A program made the position numbers and the translations under genes. Below, piece after piece: positions 1-34,300 of a stretch of DNA of 64,000 nt; position 1 is the first letter of the stretch; each line of letters starts with the position of its first letter. Origin of the DNA: Owenia fusiformis (lineage: Eukaryota > Annelida > Polychaeta > Sabellida > Oweniidae); NCBI GenBank assembly GCA_903813345.2, contig CAIIXF020000009.1, forward strand, positions 14,456,347 through 14,520,346, in the 5' to 3' direction. The notes beneath the pieces were generated by a model. The model did no database searches and had not been told where the DNA came from. It worked only from the letters and a program-made list of their open reading frames with translations.

Positions 1-4
1 CTTG

Positions 5-265
5 CAGGAAGTGATGTCATCAACTCTCAACTTCTATAACCTTGCCCATAACAGTATAGGAAAGTAGCACAAAATCACTTCTAGACAAGTGGTCATTACT
101 TTCTGTGCAAAAATATTTTCAGGGCTTGTCAACTTAGAATAAGTTTTTCAGAAGGATTAAATAAGATACAAAGTTGAAAAAGAATATTTAGCTGGTTTTG
201 TAATTCTTAATAGCTCCTCACCTAATGCTATATGCAAAGTTGAGAGTCGATGACATCACTTCCTG
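5..265. repeat. Short inverted-repeat element (MITE-like)
   Basis: The ends are about 28-bp inverted repeats beginning CAGGAAGTGATGTCATC (5-31 and 236-265). The 260-bp interior has no ORF, so this looks like a non-autonomous DNA transposon. It lies just downstream of NDUFA6 exon 2, in intron 2 of that gene. Too little left flank is present to read a target-site duplication. Confidence 0.6.
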
Positions 266-494
266 TGTGAAATTTTAAAAGATGGCAGCGTACTAGAATT
301 GAGCATCACATTTCTAAGTGATCAAATTTGACCATATCAAAACATTTTTGCGTGTTTTGCTAAATATGGCAAGCATATGTATGGTTATAGCTACCATATG
401 AGGAGAGAGATGGTTTGGCAAGGAATATTCCTTTAATGACTTATACAATATGCAACATAGATTCCTTATATATCATGTAATATGGATGCCTTAC

Positions 495-3400
495 CTTTAT
501 GACTAATAGATCTATTGCTCTAACATCAGTTACATGACGATTCTTTTCAAACATCTCTCGAACTTTGGCACGTCCATCCGAAACTGTTATTGGGACATCA
601 TAATCTTTCACTGAAAGAAAAAACAGTATTGTCAAAAATATGATATTTTGACAACTAAAAGCTGTATGTCCTTCACTCTGTTCTGTCCATCCATCGATAA
701 TTTTAGACAAAACCTCATTCTTCTGAACTATTGCTTTTATTCATGTCATATAAAATTGCACCAAATCCTTTAACTGGCATTTAAGTTATTAAATATTACA
801 TTTTTTCATACAAAGTTGAAGCCATTTGAATTGAGCAGCCTTATTGAAAATTCCTTCTTGAGCAAAGTCCTGCTATATCCTAAAGGGGGGGGGGGGAGAA
901 TTGGCTCCCATGTTTCTGGAACCTGTCACGTGTAAATAAGGTTAGAGGTCACCATACCATATATGGGATATTGTATCACCACAAGAGTTGGTGAGTTGCA
1001 TTTCTGATTGTAATGTAATGTAATGTAGAATTCCATCTCAAGTATGCATAATGTCTAAAATGAGTGATTACAATCAAAAGTTTTTTAGACATAACGGTCA
1101 ATATAATCATTCTAATACCATAGATTTTCACATATACAACTACCCTTCCACACACATATAAACTGGGGTAAATATGTGACTGACGTAATAGTTTATATGA
1201 TCTGTCATATCTTCGAATGACCATCACATCATTTGACAACTTGGCAGTTGCCTTATAAGCTAATAAAGGCGGAACTTGGGTCACATGAATGGTCCAAGCC
1301 CAAAAAGGAAACTTGGCATTGTTTTCATGGATATTTGGGTGGTAACTTCAAAGGCAAAATTGAGCCATTGATGAGTTGATTGATGAAATATTGAGGGAGA
1401 AATCAATAAAAAGATGAGTCTGAAAATTTGAAGTCTGTCATGATGATTTGGTAACGAAGCATGGGTAATTCATTATTTAATGGTGTCTACATGTTCTGCA
1501 GTGACATTTATCTTACACATGAAAGATTTTTCTTCAAAATGAGACCCTAATTATACATTCTGACCACTAATGTAACCTAGCAGGATGGTTGACATAGAAC
1601 AAACTGGTAAGTAGACACAAATGGTAACATTATTTCGTTATTTTAAGGTACAGCTGGAAAATAACATTTTGGTAAAAAATTGCTATACCTGCACATGTTA
1701 TTTTCTGGTACAAAATTAAGTATGAAGGTATGTGTGTATTTCCTTGCTTTTGGAATGTTACTTTCCAGCTGAACCTTTGGGGAGGCATCAAAAGTTCGAT
1801 GTCGGATAGAAAACTAAATAAATCTAGTTAGGGGGAGGGGGTTCAAACCCATTTCAGTTTGCTATCCGACAAATTTCAACATTTCAAATTTTTGGCAATT
1901 TCGACTAAGAATGCCTTTGAATGCTTTAAAAATAAAGATTTTACCTGATGCTTTCTTCGTCGAGATCATTCCAATATGCAATGGATTCTATTCTATCAAT
2001 AGTTGTTAAAAGCCGCAAATTACGACAGGAATTAACAAAAACTAGATCGTGTTTAGCAATAATTTTTCAAATTCTCAAACCAGAAGTCAGCGATCAACTT
2101 TCATGGTAATTAGTTTTTTGGGGGAGGGGGGTCAGAGTCAAAACTAGATTTATTTAGTTTCCGATCCGACATCGAACTTTTGATGCCTCCCCTTAACCAT
2201 ATGAACTGGTCACTAGAATAGGTGTTTTGATTCTAGTATGATACATCAATGCATCGCCAGAATCACCTTTGCACTGGTGATCCACTCGATTACGCTGGTT
2301 ACCGAAACGGTTCGTTTTAGTAACAAAATGTCAGCACATCGAAGGTACGAATTTTTTTCCTTATTTCACACGTTGTATGCAGAATTCCCACGACATTTTT
2401 AACACAAACGTGTATCAGTATCATATGTTTAAGAAAATGTACATATTTGTAGAGATGTCACGAAACAAAAAAAATCGGAACGGTTCAGAACATTTTGCTT
2501 CAGAACGGAACAATTTCGGAACGGTTCGGAACAGAGTGACTGCGTGTATTTGATTAAAATAATTTGATCATCTAGGTCTATTTGGTAGCGAAAAGCTCTT
2601 CAAAGAGAAGGAGTAAAAAGAATGAACCTCTTTTGATACAAAATATTGAAAGAAAAATGCTGTTTTGTGGAGATTTAAGGGCCAGAAGTTGTAAAAGGGT
2701 AAAATGTTCTTGTTCCGGAACCGAACCGAAATTCTTAATTTTTGTTCCGTGTTCTGTTCCGAGGGCATAATTCCGCGGATCGGAACAAAATCGGGTATCC
2801 GTGACACCTCTACATATTTGCGAACAAATAGTTCAGAAGACAACAGAATCGTCGATTTAATTCCTCACTTAAGTTACATGAACGGTTTTTCGAAAAACAG
2901 TTAAGATCTGCACTTTTAACCCAAACCGTTTATGTAACTTAAGTGAGAAATTAAATCGACGATTCTGTTGTCTTCTGAGCTATTTTTCGCAAACATGTAC
3001 ATTTTCTAAAACATATGATCATTCTGGTACACGTTTGTGAGAAAAAACGTCGTGGGGATTCTGCCTACAACTTGTGAAATAAGGAAAAAGAAAATTTGAA
3101 CCTTCGATGTGCATTGGCTTAATTGAAAGCCCATGGTTTCGGTAACCAGCGTAATCGAGCGGATCACCAGTGCTTTGGGGATGTATATCGCGATGTATCA
3201 ATTAATCGCGACAACACTAATGCCTTATGGCCACCATCAAGACCGACCAAACCTGAAGAAAGCCGACCAAACATTGAAACAAGGAACGAAAGGATTTTTA
3301 TTTCAAAATTTTTAAGACGAACAAGAGGAATATGAAGATATATAACATCTAATTACCTATTTGCACTTACCAACATATGGGACTTGTCTAAACCATGCTT

Positions 3401-3497
3401 TGTATAGATTTAGAACTCTTCTTCTAGCTTCAGAGTGGTCTAACGAAAGCATTGGCTTCACTTGTTTTACGGTAGCTCTCGCGACCTTGGACGCCAT
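495..3497 (-). CDS. NDUFA6: NADH:ubiquinone oxidoreductase subunit A6 (NDUFA6), 5' two exons
   Basis: Two coding exons on the minus strand: 3371-3497 (start codon 3495-3497, 42 codons plus one base) and 495-610 (acceptor after TTTCAG, donor GTAAGG). They join in phase 1 to 1. Exon 1 gives [17 protein letters not shown]... then [16 protein letters not shown], the LYR/complex-1 family signature. Exon 2 gives [18 protein letters not shown]...IDLLVIK, closely like vertebrate NDUFA6. The protein is an accessory subunit of mitochondrial complex I that binds the acyl-carrier protein. The LYR tripeptide reads LYK here. The final exon, expected to encode roughly 45 residues, would lie beyond position 1, so the gene is partial. 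Intron 1 (611-3370) holds several small transposons. The gene is divergent from WDR13. Confidence 0.93.
1779..2192. mobile_element. Harbinger-like MITE
   Basis: Terminal inverted repeats of about 55 bp start GGGGAGGCATCAAAAGTTCG at 1779 and end as the reverse complement at 2192. The flanking triplets are ttt (1776-1778) and tta (2193-2195), compatible with a mutated 3-bp TWA duplication. A second element with related ends is at 35945-36324. There is no coding capacity. It sits in NDUFA6 intron 1. Confidence 0.6.
2271..3173. mobile_element. Foldback element interrupted by a hAT MITE
   Basis: Two long inverted arms run from GCACTGGTGATCC (2271-2283) to GGATCACCAGTGC (3161-3173), with the centre near 2905. 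Once the 2450-2812 insertion is removed, the arms pair over most of their length. Short ORFs read across the arms are artefacts. It lies in NDUFA6 intron 1. Confidence 0.7.
2450..2812. mobile_element. hAT-type MITE with 8-bp target duplication
   Basis: A 363-bp element with ends TAGAGATGTCACG (2450) and CGTGACACCTCTA (2812). It is flanked by perfect 8-bp direct repeats catatttg at 2442-2449 and 2813-2820. The TAGAGRTGTCAC end and the 8-bp duplication fit the hAT superfamily. The interior repeats GGAACGGTTC-like motifs and encodes nothing credible. It inserted into the left arm of the 2271-3173 foldback element, so it is younger than that element. Confidence 0.85.
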
Positions 3498-24211
<20,714 letters not shown>

Positions 24212-25964
24212 TAGTGCAATATACGAAGTGCCAAATTGAATCTGCCAAGTTCAGTGATATCTATATTACGTACCAGTTGCTCACACTGTCACCGCCTCAA
24301 AGTCTAGTCATCGAATATGCTTTTTGCAACTAAATTTAGTTATTTTGTGCAATAGACTAGAGGTATGATCGGGAACTGACCTTTTTATAAGAAAAAATGT
24401 ACTTTTGAGGAAATGGACTTGATGTTTAAAACATGCACTTGAATAGGATAGTTTCTAAATAGCAGAAAAATCAATGAAATCTCGTGCTGCCATCTTTTAT
24501 TCAGCTTTTAACTCTGGCTAGAGCTCCATTCACTTACATGCTAAAATCTTGGAAAAGTGGCTTAATTTCATGATTTATCAAAATGTGTTTGTTGAATCTG
24601 TATAAAACTTGAATGATATACCACATGATGACCCTGTTTATGAACATGTTGTGATTAAACATGCTAATGTTGATTGACATACAAATAATCCACGGTTTTA
24701 AAGAATTTTAGCATTGCATCTATGGACATTTGGCCCAACTTTTTTTAAATTGTCATAGAAAATTATTCAAATTACATAACTGTGTAAATCAAAGCTATTT
24801 TAGGAGAAAACATTCCACTGAATTCAAATATACCATTTAAAAGAAGGTAATGTAAGTCATTAGAGGTCTAATATGCAAGTCTCTCTCTGAACAACCCTTC
24901 CACCAAAGCTACAAGTGCTTTGAAATTATTTTACACAAAGCTTCTAGAGATGGAGAAAATATGCTTTGTACACCACTCATATAAAACAACAATGTTACCA
25001 TGATTATTATTATTATTATATTAGAATCATAAACTTTATTAATTCATTAGTGAAATCTCATGCAGTTAGTCCAGTACACAATTATATATTGCACCATATG
25101 TCTAATAAAATATTTATACAAAATATTTATAAAAAGTATATTTTTTGTGGTTTTGAATGATCTATATGAGGCTAACTACTGTATTTGTCTTTAATTTGGC
25201 GCTACTTAATTTGGTGATTTTTGCTTTTGGGCCTATTGGCGTCTATTTAATTTGGCGGTTTTTCAAGTGTCCCAGACATCCTCCTGTCTAACCTAATTCG
25301 AGTCAGTGTTGTTGATGAACATTTTTTTTCAGTATTTCCTGTTGTTTATACATTTCTTCAATAGTTCTTGTTTCTTTCAATTTAAATGGCCCAGCCATCG
25401 TCGTATATCTTTCTTATAACCGGAAATGCACCAAATGAAAAACATGTCAAATTCCCAGGAATTTCGGTGACTATTTAATTGAGAGATTTTTTTAATTTGT
25501 TAAAATTCGCCAATTTAAAACACTCGCCAAATTAAAGAGGAATACAGTAAGCCATTTCATATTAATTTTTGAATCAAACGCTAGCCTTTCTATCACACAT
25601 GTCACTGGAGCTTGTCACCCCTCCTCCCACAGTCATACAGTCTGGATACAGTCTATACACATTGTATAGCATCCAGATATTGCCCAATGCAATTATGAGC
25701 AGGGAGCCAGATGGATGTGTGCTACAAGTTCTGTAGTTTTTCTATTTGTCTTGATTTGAACCCTCTCAGATAACAGACACATTTGATATGTGAACAGAAG
25801 AACAAACTACATATGCTGCGACATAGATTGTTAGCATAAACATTGATATTATAATTACATAGTGTACATGTATAAACTAGAAAACAGCTACTCCATGGAG
25901 TAGCAAATCCCAACAAGGCATTAACATGACAAAATGTCACCACCTAGTTGCTCAATTGTCTGAA

Positions 25965-26235
25965 GTTTGATTTGAATTTCTGAGAACTTGTAGATGATTT
26001 TGAAAAAAGAAATTGGTCAATTTAAAGTTGAAAAATACCTTTTTTACATTGAGAAGGTCATTGAAGGTGAAATCTCAAATGTAAAGTCAGATTTGAAGTT
26101 TTGAGAATTTCTAGATGATTTCGAAAAAACAATTGTCAATTTGAAGCAAGTTGAAAAAATACCTTTTTGACCTTGAAAAGATCACGGCAGGTCAAATCTT
26201 AAAAATAAAGTCAAATTTAATTTGGAAGTTTTAAT
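25965..26235. repeat. Fragment of repeat family A
   Basis: Shares the GAGAACTTGTAGATGATTTT block, the GTCAATTTGAAGCAAGTTGA block and AGGTCA half-sites with the larger copy at 19472-20664. Internally, the segment is itself duplicated about twice. Confidence 0.65.
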
Positions 26236-27617
26236 AAGAATTGTTACAGACGTCAATCGCAGACCACCGATCACCAACTGCAGTCACAAAAAAAGGGAGA
26301 CCATAACAATATGTCACCACATGTGAGCATTCAAGGGTCCATTTTCAAAGCCAATACATCATATTTTTTTTAACTTCTCAAATCGAAAGATTTGAGTATA
26401 CTGTACATGTAATATAGCCATATTTAGAAGAAATCTCCAAATTATTATAAATTCCTACAGTAGACACCTACTTTATATTTTCCATGGTACAAATCTTGGT
26501 TGAAATCTCCAAATTATTGGGAATGAAAAAATATCAAAAATGCCTGCCACTTTAAAAGTTGTGACCTGCTTGAAAAAAACATTTCATGCTTGAACAATTT
26601 TCATCCACTAGGTATCCACTAGTGTTCGAGATATTTCTCTGATGGACTTGTTGACAAACAGACTCGATTGAAAGGAGATGGGGGGCTTCATTATATCCCT
26701 AATGAATTCATTTATTGGGATAATTAAAAATTAATGGTGAACTGATAGATGCATCTATGTATGTAGATGGACAATATATGATTATAAGTGTACAATTTGT
26801 GCTTGCATACAGTGGTTAGAAGTCATATAATAGTATGATTTACAATAATATCATTCAAGAAAATAATGTGATATCATCTGATATTGGATTTGCCATGGTA
26901 ATATGTATACAGCTGTTTATATTGTTCTAATTAGCAGAAGTATATGAACAACCAGAATGAGAGGTTTTGAAAACTTTTACAAATGCTCAAAATACAAATC
27001 TTATCCAAAATGTTCTAATATCTTACAGTGCTATGTGGTAGTCGAAAGCAGAATCCATTGTAAATTACAGAATACATGTGTTGTTGTATAAAATGAAACC
27101 AATCATGTGTTTATTCTAAGCTATTGTTAAAAAACTATTTCACATCTACAACCCTGCCAGAGTTTAAATAAAATATAGCTGGACAGATGGATGGAAGGCA
27201 CCCCAAACAAAGTATGGTGGATATAACAAATGATAGACTATAAAATCTTTATATAAACATTAAAACTCATCATGCACTTACAGATATAGACTGGATACTA
27301 GGGAAATATTGTCTCTGTAAAATCAATCAGTGGTGCTTAGTTTGTCAAGTTTGATCTCAGTTGCCTGCTCACAAAAATTAATTAATTTTAAACTAAATTC
27401 ATCTTATACATTGAATCAATGAGAGTTTCCAGTCCATTCATGCAAGTCCATGTATTGATATTGTCCTAGATGAATACCAACTTTCCTATGTATAATGCGT
27501 ACATATTATATATATGTAAATATACATGTGTGTGTGTCTCATATAATGAAAATGTCATCTAACACAGAAACAATACCTTCACTGCAAATAATATCCAAAC
27601 TTTATCCCAATCACTCC

Positions 27618-27754
27618 CTTTATCCTATGCCAAGTAGAGTTTTAGGGAGATAAGTTGGTAAGATGTATCCGTATCCTGATTTTGAGGTTTCCATATCCAG
27701 AACCTCCATATCTCCCGCCATATCTCCCACTTCGGTGCATATCTTCCCGCTTCC
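27618..27754. repeat. Fragment of a MITE also at 58753
   Basis: Begins CTTTATCCTATGCCAAGTAG and continues through TTGAGGTTTCCATATCC and CCTCCATATCTCCC, matching the left half of the element at 58753-59053. The right terminal repeat is absent. It lies in the 3' flank of the LMTK gene. Confidence 0.7.
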
Positions 27755-28316
27755 AGTCATTTCATGTCACATTTAAAAAATCTTTTTTCAAATCTTTGTC
27801 AACATTTTTTCACATTTAAAAAAAAATTATTTAAAATTATTTTTTTATAATATAAATATTAATGATTTGTTTATTTTTACACCTTGTACTATTGTAAAAA
27901 TATTTAAGTAGATGAAATAAAATACATAGTCATTTTACACTGCTTTAACGATCAAAAGTGCCCTTCTAATTTAGTTTTAGATATACATTTATACATTTAA
28001 TGCAAGTTGTCAAATAACCAAATCAATCAACATATTTTAATAGTACAACATCAAAACCCTTCAACCTTATAGAAAAATGGTGTGACAAAGAAGGATTTCA
28101 AGGGAAAATATTTTGTGCCTATCCTTTGTTGTCACTTTATCACAACACTACATTTATCAACTCACATATTCGTGTAGTTGGGGCACCGGATATGATATAT
28201 GATGTATTTATTTACTACATGTGCAGTATAAACTTCATAAATGATGTTATTTTGGATTAGAAAGATACATACTGGTAAGTCATTACAAATAAACAAATTT
28301 TACCTTACAGACACTT

Positions 28317-31300
28317 TTAAGCTTTAGCTTCTTTTGTTGATTCTGGCTCCTTGGATTTATTAGCAAGTTGTTCACCATCCCCTGCAATCTTATTCCTATT
28401 CTCATCATCAGTTGTTGCATTATCATTGTCTTCACATGGCACTGTGGTATGTTGAGTTTCAACTTGGATATCACCTGTTGCGTTTGTGTTTGATTTGGTA
28501 GTGTCCTGGTTGTGATCAACTTCTCCAGGATTTACATTTCTTGTATTTGGGGTGGAGTCAGCTACATTCTCATTTGAAGAATTGGGTGGGTTTGTGTCAC
28601 TGATATCATGTTGTTGTTTGATGAGTTTATCTGTGGACTTATTGAGACTATCAGCACTAGCTATATCACTGAGGTCCTCTCTACTGCTCTGTTCCTCCTG
28701 TATGGCACTGAATATATCCTCAGGTTTGAATGATGTAGACAACTCACCACTTTCCTCAAAGGAGTTGACATAGGTGAGTTGATAATTTCCTCGTTTGTTG
28801 GTATCCAAGGCATCATTGTACTCCTCCATGTCTAAAGAGTCATTTGTACTGGTACTGGCTAGCCTGGCATCATATTCCTGTTGTTGCAGGCCAGCAGACA
28901 GCTCATCACCATCGTGGGAACCCATTGTAGAGAACAGTGGTGTGTTGCCTCCTAATGCCTCACTGAATGGAGACCTGGCTGACCCATTAAGTGTGAATTG
29001 GGACGGTGAAGCAGATGGATCAAAATCTTCAAGAAGACCAATGCTTGGCTCATCTTCAATGGAGTCATGCTTCGCAATCAAGTCCAGAGCTCCATTATCT
29101 GAAAAGTCCTCACTAGCAATCAGGGTACCCATAGTGCTATCAAGGGAAAGCAGAGTGTCGCCTAGACTGGTGCCAGTCAATTCCAGTGCATCAGGGCTCT
29201 TGGCGGTCTCATAACCAGCAGTGGTTGAGAGGGAAGACTGCAACGAATGGAAGGTGGTGTTTTCAGATGTTCCTGTTATGTCCTGGGTATTATTAGCACT
29301 TGATGGCTGACTATTATCATCATTTGCAGGAAGACCATGAATTGGACTCAGATTTGTTTTATTGATGCTTTCTGGTTGACGATCTGTATTCTCAACAGTA
29401 GGCTCATTCAGTATGAGACTGGCTATGACAGACTTGAGGTCATCACTGGCACCATGTGATTCTTCGGCTACATCCTTATGCTCACTTTTATTTGTGGACT
29501 CTAGACTTTCCATAGAAAGATTTCCAAGGTTATCCTCAAAACTGTCAACATTTATCTCAGGTATTTTCTCCAGACTCAAATCAGCAGTTTTAACAGAGTC
29601 TGTATCTTCAGTGTAGGGAGTAGCATAGTTCTCCATAGAGCTGACAGAGTCTTTTGATAAATTATCAAATTCTTTAGGTTTTACTTCTCGTGCTTTAATT
29701 GGAGTGCTTGTTTTAATTCCTGGTTCTCTTGGTGGAGGAGTTACAGCACTTTCTCTGACATCTTGGTTTGTAATAATAGATTGCTCCTTGTCAGGCATCA
29801 ATGAGCAGATATCTGGACTATTTTCATTGAAAGGACCGACTAATGATGAAGGATTACTTTGGGGCTCTTGGACATAAACCATGTTCCCAAAGTTAGGATT
29901 ATCAGGGTTTGATGCCCCTAAGGGCTCATCCCTTTCTCCTAAATCAGCTACAACTTCAGCTTCTGTTACAAAATTGTTTCCAAACCCTTCTGGTTGAGCA
30001 AGTTCCTGGTTGACAGGAGTGGAGTCTATAGCACCAGCAATCTTAGCTTCTACATTATTAAGCTGATTTGGAAGTAATTGGTTCCATTTTTCATCAAATG
30101 ATATTGTGTCGGTGGTGTCCCTATTGGTGTGGAGATGATTACACACTATAAAGAGTTCATTTGCTGACGGTCGCTTTGAAGGCTCTAACCAACAGAACTT
30201 CATCACCTCATACCTGGGGACAAAGACATAACAATTATAAGTGTAATATTGTTTTCATATAATCATTTTCCATTCAGTTGTTGATTTATATTACACTTAA
30301 GATAATTTCTCAGGAAAAAAATAAGACTAAAAAATCCATCTGGTTTTCATTTGTTTTTGAAGATAAATCTCGAAAATAAAGTTTTCAGAAAAACTGTCCA
30401 GCAAATGTTCAATGTATCGGATAAGATATGATAGTTGTGAATTTGAATGAAACTTCAAAGTAAGAAATTCATATTACTACCACTCTTGAGTAGCCAACAT
30501 TAATTATTTACATATCAGCTGTTCAGCAAACAACTTTTTCACAATAACTTACATTTTCTCCTTATGTTTCACATTGGCTGAGGGTGCTTCTAAAAGGAAT
30601 GGCTTGCTAGAAATCACATTATCCAGGACCTCTTCATCTGTCATATTACCATATGGTTTCTTGGCAAACTCAAATATTTCCCATAAAGTAACACCGAATG
30701 ACCTAGAACACAACGGTGGTATACATCTTGATGAATACATGTATATAAAGCAAACCATACAAATGACACCATTCTTTTGGCGCAAATGGTGTCCATGTAT
30801 AGATCTGTTCATAAAGAGACACAATTTTATTTTGACATATTTCAAAACAGTCAATTTTTTATTAATAAAAATTAAGAGAAAATACAGATGTGATAATAAC
30901 CCACCAGATGTTAGCCTCTTTTGTAAATTGGTTCAACTGGAGGTGGTTGTTACTCCAGTTGACAGTCTCAGGTGCTAACCATCGTATTGGAATAGCCTCA
31001 TCATCACTTGTCCAGTAATAGTCCTCCTGCAGAAAGTCAGTTTATTATTAATATAATATATATAAGAATGCTACATTTTGTAAATAATCATAAATTTGCG
31101 TAAATGTTATTAGATTTTGAATTGCTTATTCAATCTCATTCTCCTCTGAGACATTCAGCTTTTGCCAAGCAAGGGAGGTTCAGTCTAGCAAGCTGAATTG
31201 CTGAAACTAGAAGATATAGTTGGTAACCTATAGAATAAAATATGGTACCTGTATAATTCCAATAGAATTAATGAAATACTTTTGAAGTATGACCAAAAAA

Positions 31301-34300
31301 TCCAAAAACTTGATTTTTGAACAATAAACTGATAAAGGTGTTGGTCAGTTTAAAAATTGGTGAGCTTTTGAACTGTGAGTCATACACACTTTTAGTATCT
31401 ACAATATTAAACAAAAATAACTTTAAACTTGATTCAAAAAAGATGGCAGATCTACAGATAGATGGATGGAACAATTGACAAGCAGACAGAGATGAAATGA
31501 GTGATTGCAATAGCTCAGCATGACAGCTAAAAATGGAGTTTAAGCTATTGGACTGTCAAAACAACAGAATGTAATTACAATCTTGATGATTTGTCCAAGA
31601 TTTTTATCTAAACTATTGTAAGTTGTTTATTATTGAAATGAAAAATATGAAAACAATAAGGAACAAAGTGGGAACTGATCCGGTCTGGCCAAAATTAGAC
31701 AAAACTAGATAATGGCAACTCCGCGGAGTAGCAAATCCCAACGAACAAAATATCAATTACCGAATTCCAATCAATTATACTCATTACATTACTTGAAAAT
31801 TGAAAAATTTAGATTTTAGAATTGCGAATTCCTGCAAAGCAGGCATTTTGAATTTTCTGAGGTACAAATCTGAAAAATAATACCATAATTGTGATCTACT
31901 CCAAAATTCCTTCAATTTGAGTATTATTATTATTGCGAAATCGTACATTTGACGGCCATTTTGAATTTTACGAGGCTCGAATCAGAAAAAAGATACAATA
32001 TTTGCAATCTACTCTTAATTGCCTTTCATTTGAGTATAATAAAACTATACTTCAGAAAGATCTAAAAATTAGCGAAAATTTCTGAAAAACACGGAATATA
32101 TGTGAAATAGATAGATATTGCGAATATACTACCAAAATTTCAAACAATAATATTAATTACTTTGGATTAGAATGAAAAATTTATGATTTCTGCGAAAAAG
32201 TCCCGATATTTATATAGTGATGCTGATAGGCCTTAATTTCCCATTTCTACAATAAACCTTATACAAGTACATACCTTATACAGTGACTCTGAGAGGCCAT
32301 AATCTCCTATCTTCACAGTAAGATCTGCAGCAAGCTGACAACTTCTTGTTGAGAAATCTCTACAATATAAATCAAATTACCACACTTCAGAAGCTAAGAG
32401 TTTATGTCCATGCATTAAAACTGTTTATGATAAAAAGCTGTCAGATGGACTTCCTTCACAGAAACATCATGACATTTTAAAATACATGTGTGTAAACTAT
32501 AAAAGTAATCAAAGAATAAAAGAATAAGTCGATGGGGGAAACATTTTTTTTATATTTATTCTGGTGAATTGTCAGAGTGATTACTGACCTGTGCACATAG
32601 TCATTTTGATGCAGGAATTGCAAGCCATGAGACATCTCAGATGCAAACTTCAACATAAGACCTCTCTCATTTAAGATATCTTCTGCCACCCTATGGCCCA
32701 CAAGATAACTCTTCAGGTCTCCCTGGAAAACAAGGCTTAAAATAACACAACTTATACAAACAACAGCGTTAAAGCAATAGCAGAATATAACATTGATTTT
32801 TATGGATAATATACATCACAATCTGCAAAGCAGTTGCCACTCGCCAGGATATGAAGGGTTTGTGGGTTCGATATCAAACAATTTTTTTATTCTCATTTTG
32901 TCAGAAAGGAATATCTAGCTTGAAAAACAAGACAGAATCGTTACAGAGAGAGTAGGGGAACGGCCTGGTGAAAATTTTCTAAAATTATTGGTATGGGTAA
33001 ATTGAGCATAGGGAGTTTAATGCTGATACACCTTTACAAATGAAATTATTAATACAGCGAGTGTGCATAGTACACCAGCTTCTGAACTGACATGGGGTAT
33101 AAAATCTGAAAATCAATGCTGAAACAAATGTATTGATCCCATGGATTCATCAAGATGACTGACCACAAGTAAAACAGAAAACAATTGAAACTTCCAAATT
33201 GCATATATCAGCGTGTTAATAATAATGCAATAAAATCACAAAGAATGTTAGTCATAACAGTTATGCATAATAGGTAAGTGGCTGAAAGTATTTAAAAGCA
33301 AAATAAAAATCTGTGAAAACCATCCATGAAATCATGCTTATCTATCTAGTTTGTTCCTAACTAGATAACAGCAATGCCAAGGTGTAGCAAATCCAATTGA
33401 ACACCCATAGCTGCCATTTCTCAGTGCTTTTTGTCAAATTGTTCATTTTTGGACCATTAGGATTTGAAAAGGTATATGAATTTCAGACAGTTGATATTCA
33501 GACAGGTGGAATTATGATCATAATGTTTTGGACCATTTGGATTCTGACTAATGGTGCGTCCCTGTCAAAATAACCATTATGTTTTCATAATATTCAAGAT
33601 ATGGCTGTTTGAAATTAGATGCACTATCTACTGTGCTCTTTAACACTGATTTTCACTAACATAAACTTTATGTCATTCTCCAAGATTCAAACATTCAAAT
33701 CTGTGAGCAAAGTAAGGTAAAAAATGATTGATGCTATTTGCCTTAGAGTTTCCATATACTGCTGGGAAGGGGAACATGTCAGGGAACCCATATAACATAG
33801 AGTGTTCTGATTTACAAGGTTGATTTAGTTTTATAACTTCTGTATATAGTAGGTCCGCCAGACAAAATTCAAATACTAAGTGGCCCATCACTGATCTTAT
33901 TTTTTTGTTAGAACTTTTGTAAGTTAGTAACTTTTAGCATATTGGGAGATGAAATGCTGCACTAATGGGACAGCTTATCCAAACTAAACTGATCAAATAT
34001 CCCCTCACTGAGTTACATTTAACTAAAAATGCTGCATCCCCAGAAATAAAAAACTATTTAGTTTGAACTAAAACAAAATAATAGTTGTTTTTCTATGTCA
34101 AGAATCAGTGACAGTTTGATCACCTTTTGCAAAAACAATTTAATTTGAATGTCTGTGGACTTGATATCAAAACAAAGTAGTCATGGCCTTTATCCAGATA
34201 AATTTATCAAATTTGCCTCTGATTTCAAAAGTTTCTCACAATGTTAGGCCTAAATTTTTATTTTATTAATATTCCTGACATTCCCTTTCTCATTTGGTGT

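Larger units (their letters stand above)
24212..28316. other. Convergent 3' region of WDR13 and LMTK gene
   Basis: WDR13 (plus) and the LMTK gene (minus) end here. A candidate WDR13 polyadenylation signal AATAAA is at 25104-25109. The rest is AT-rich, with a family A fragment (25965-26235), a MITE fragment (27618-27754) and a GTAGCAAATCCCAAC motif near 25900. No additional gene was recognised on either strand. Confidence 0.6.

Noticed and set aside
28552-29616. Several ORFs of 67-139 residues on the plus strand
   Set aside because: Antisense shadows of the large last exon of the LMTK gene.
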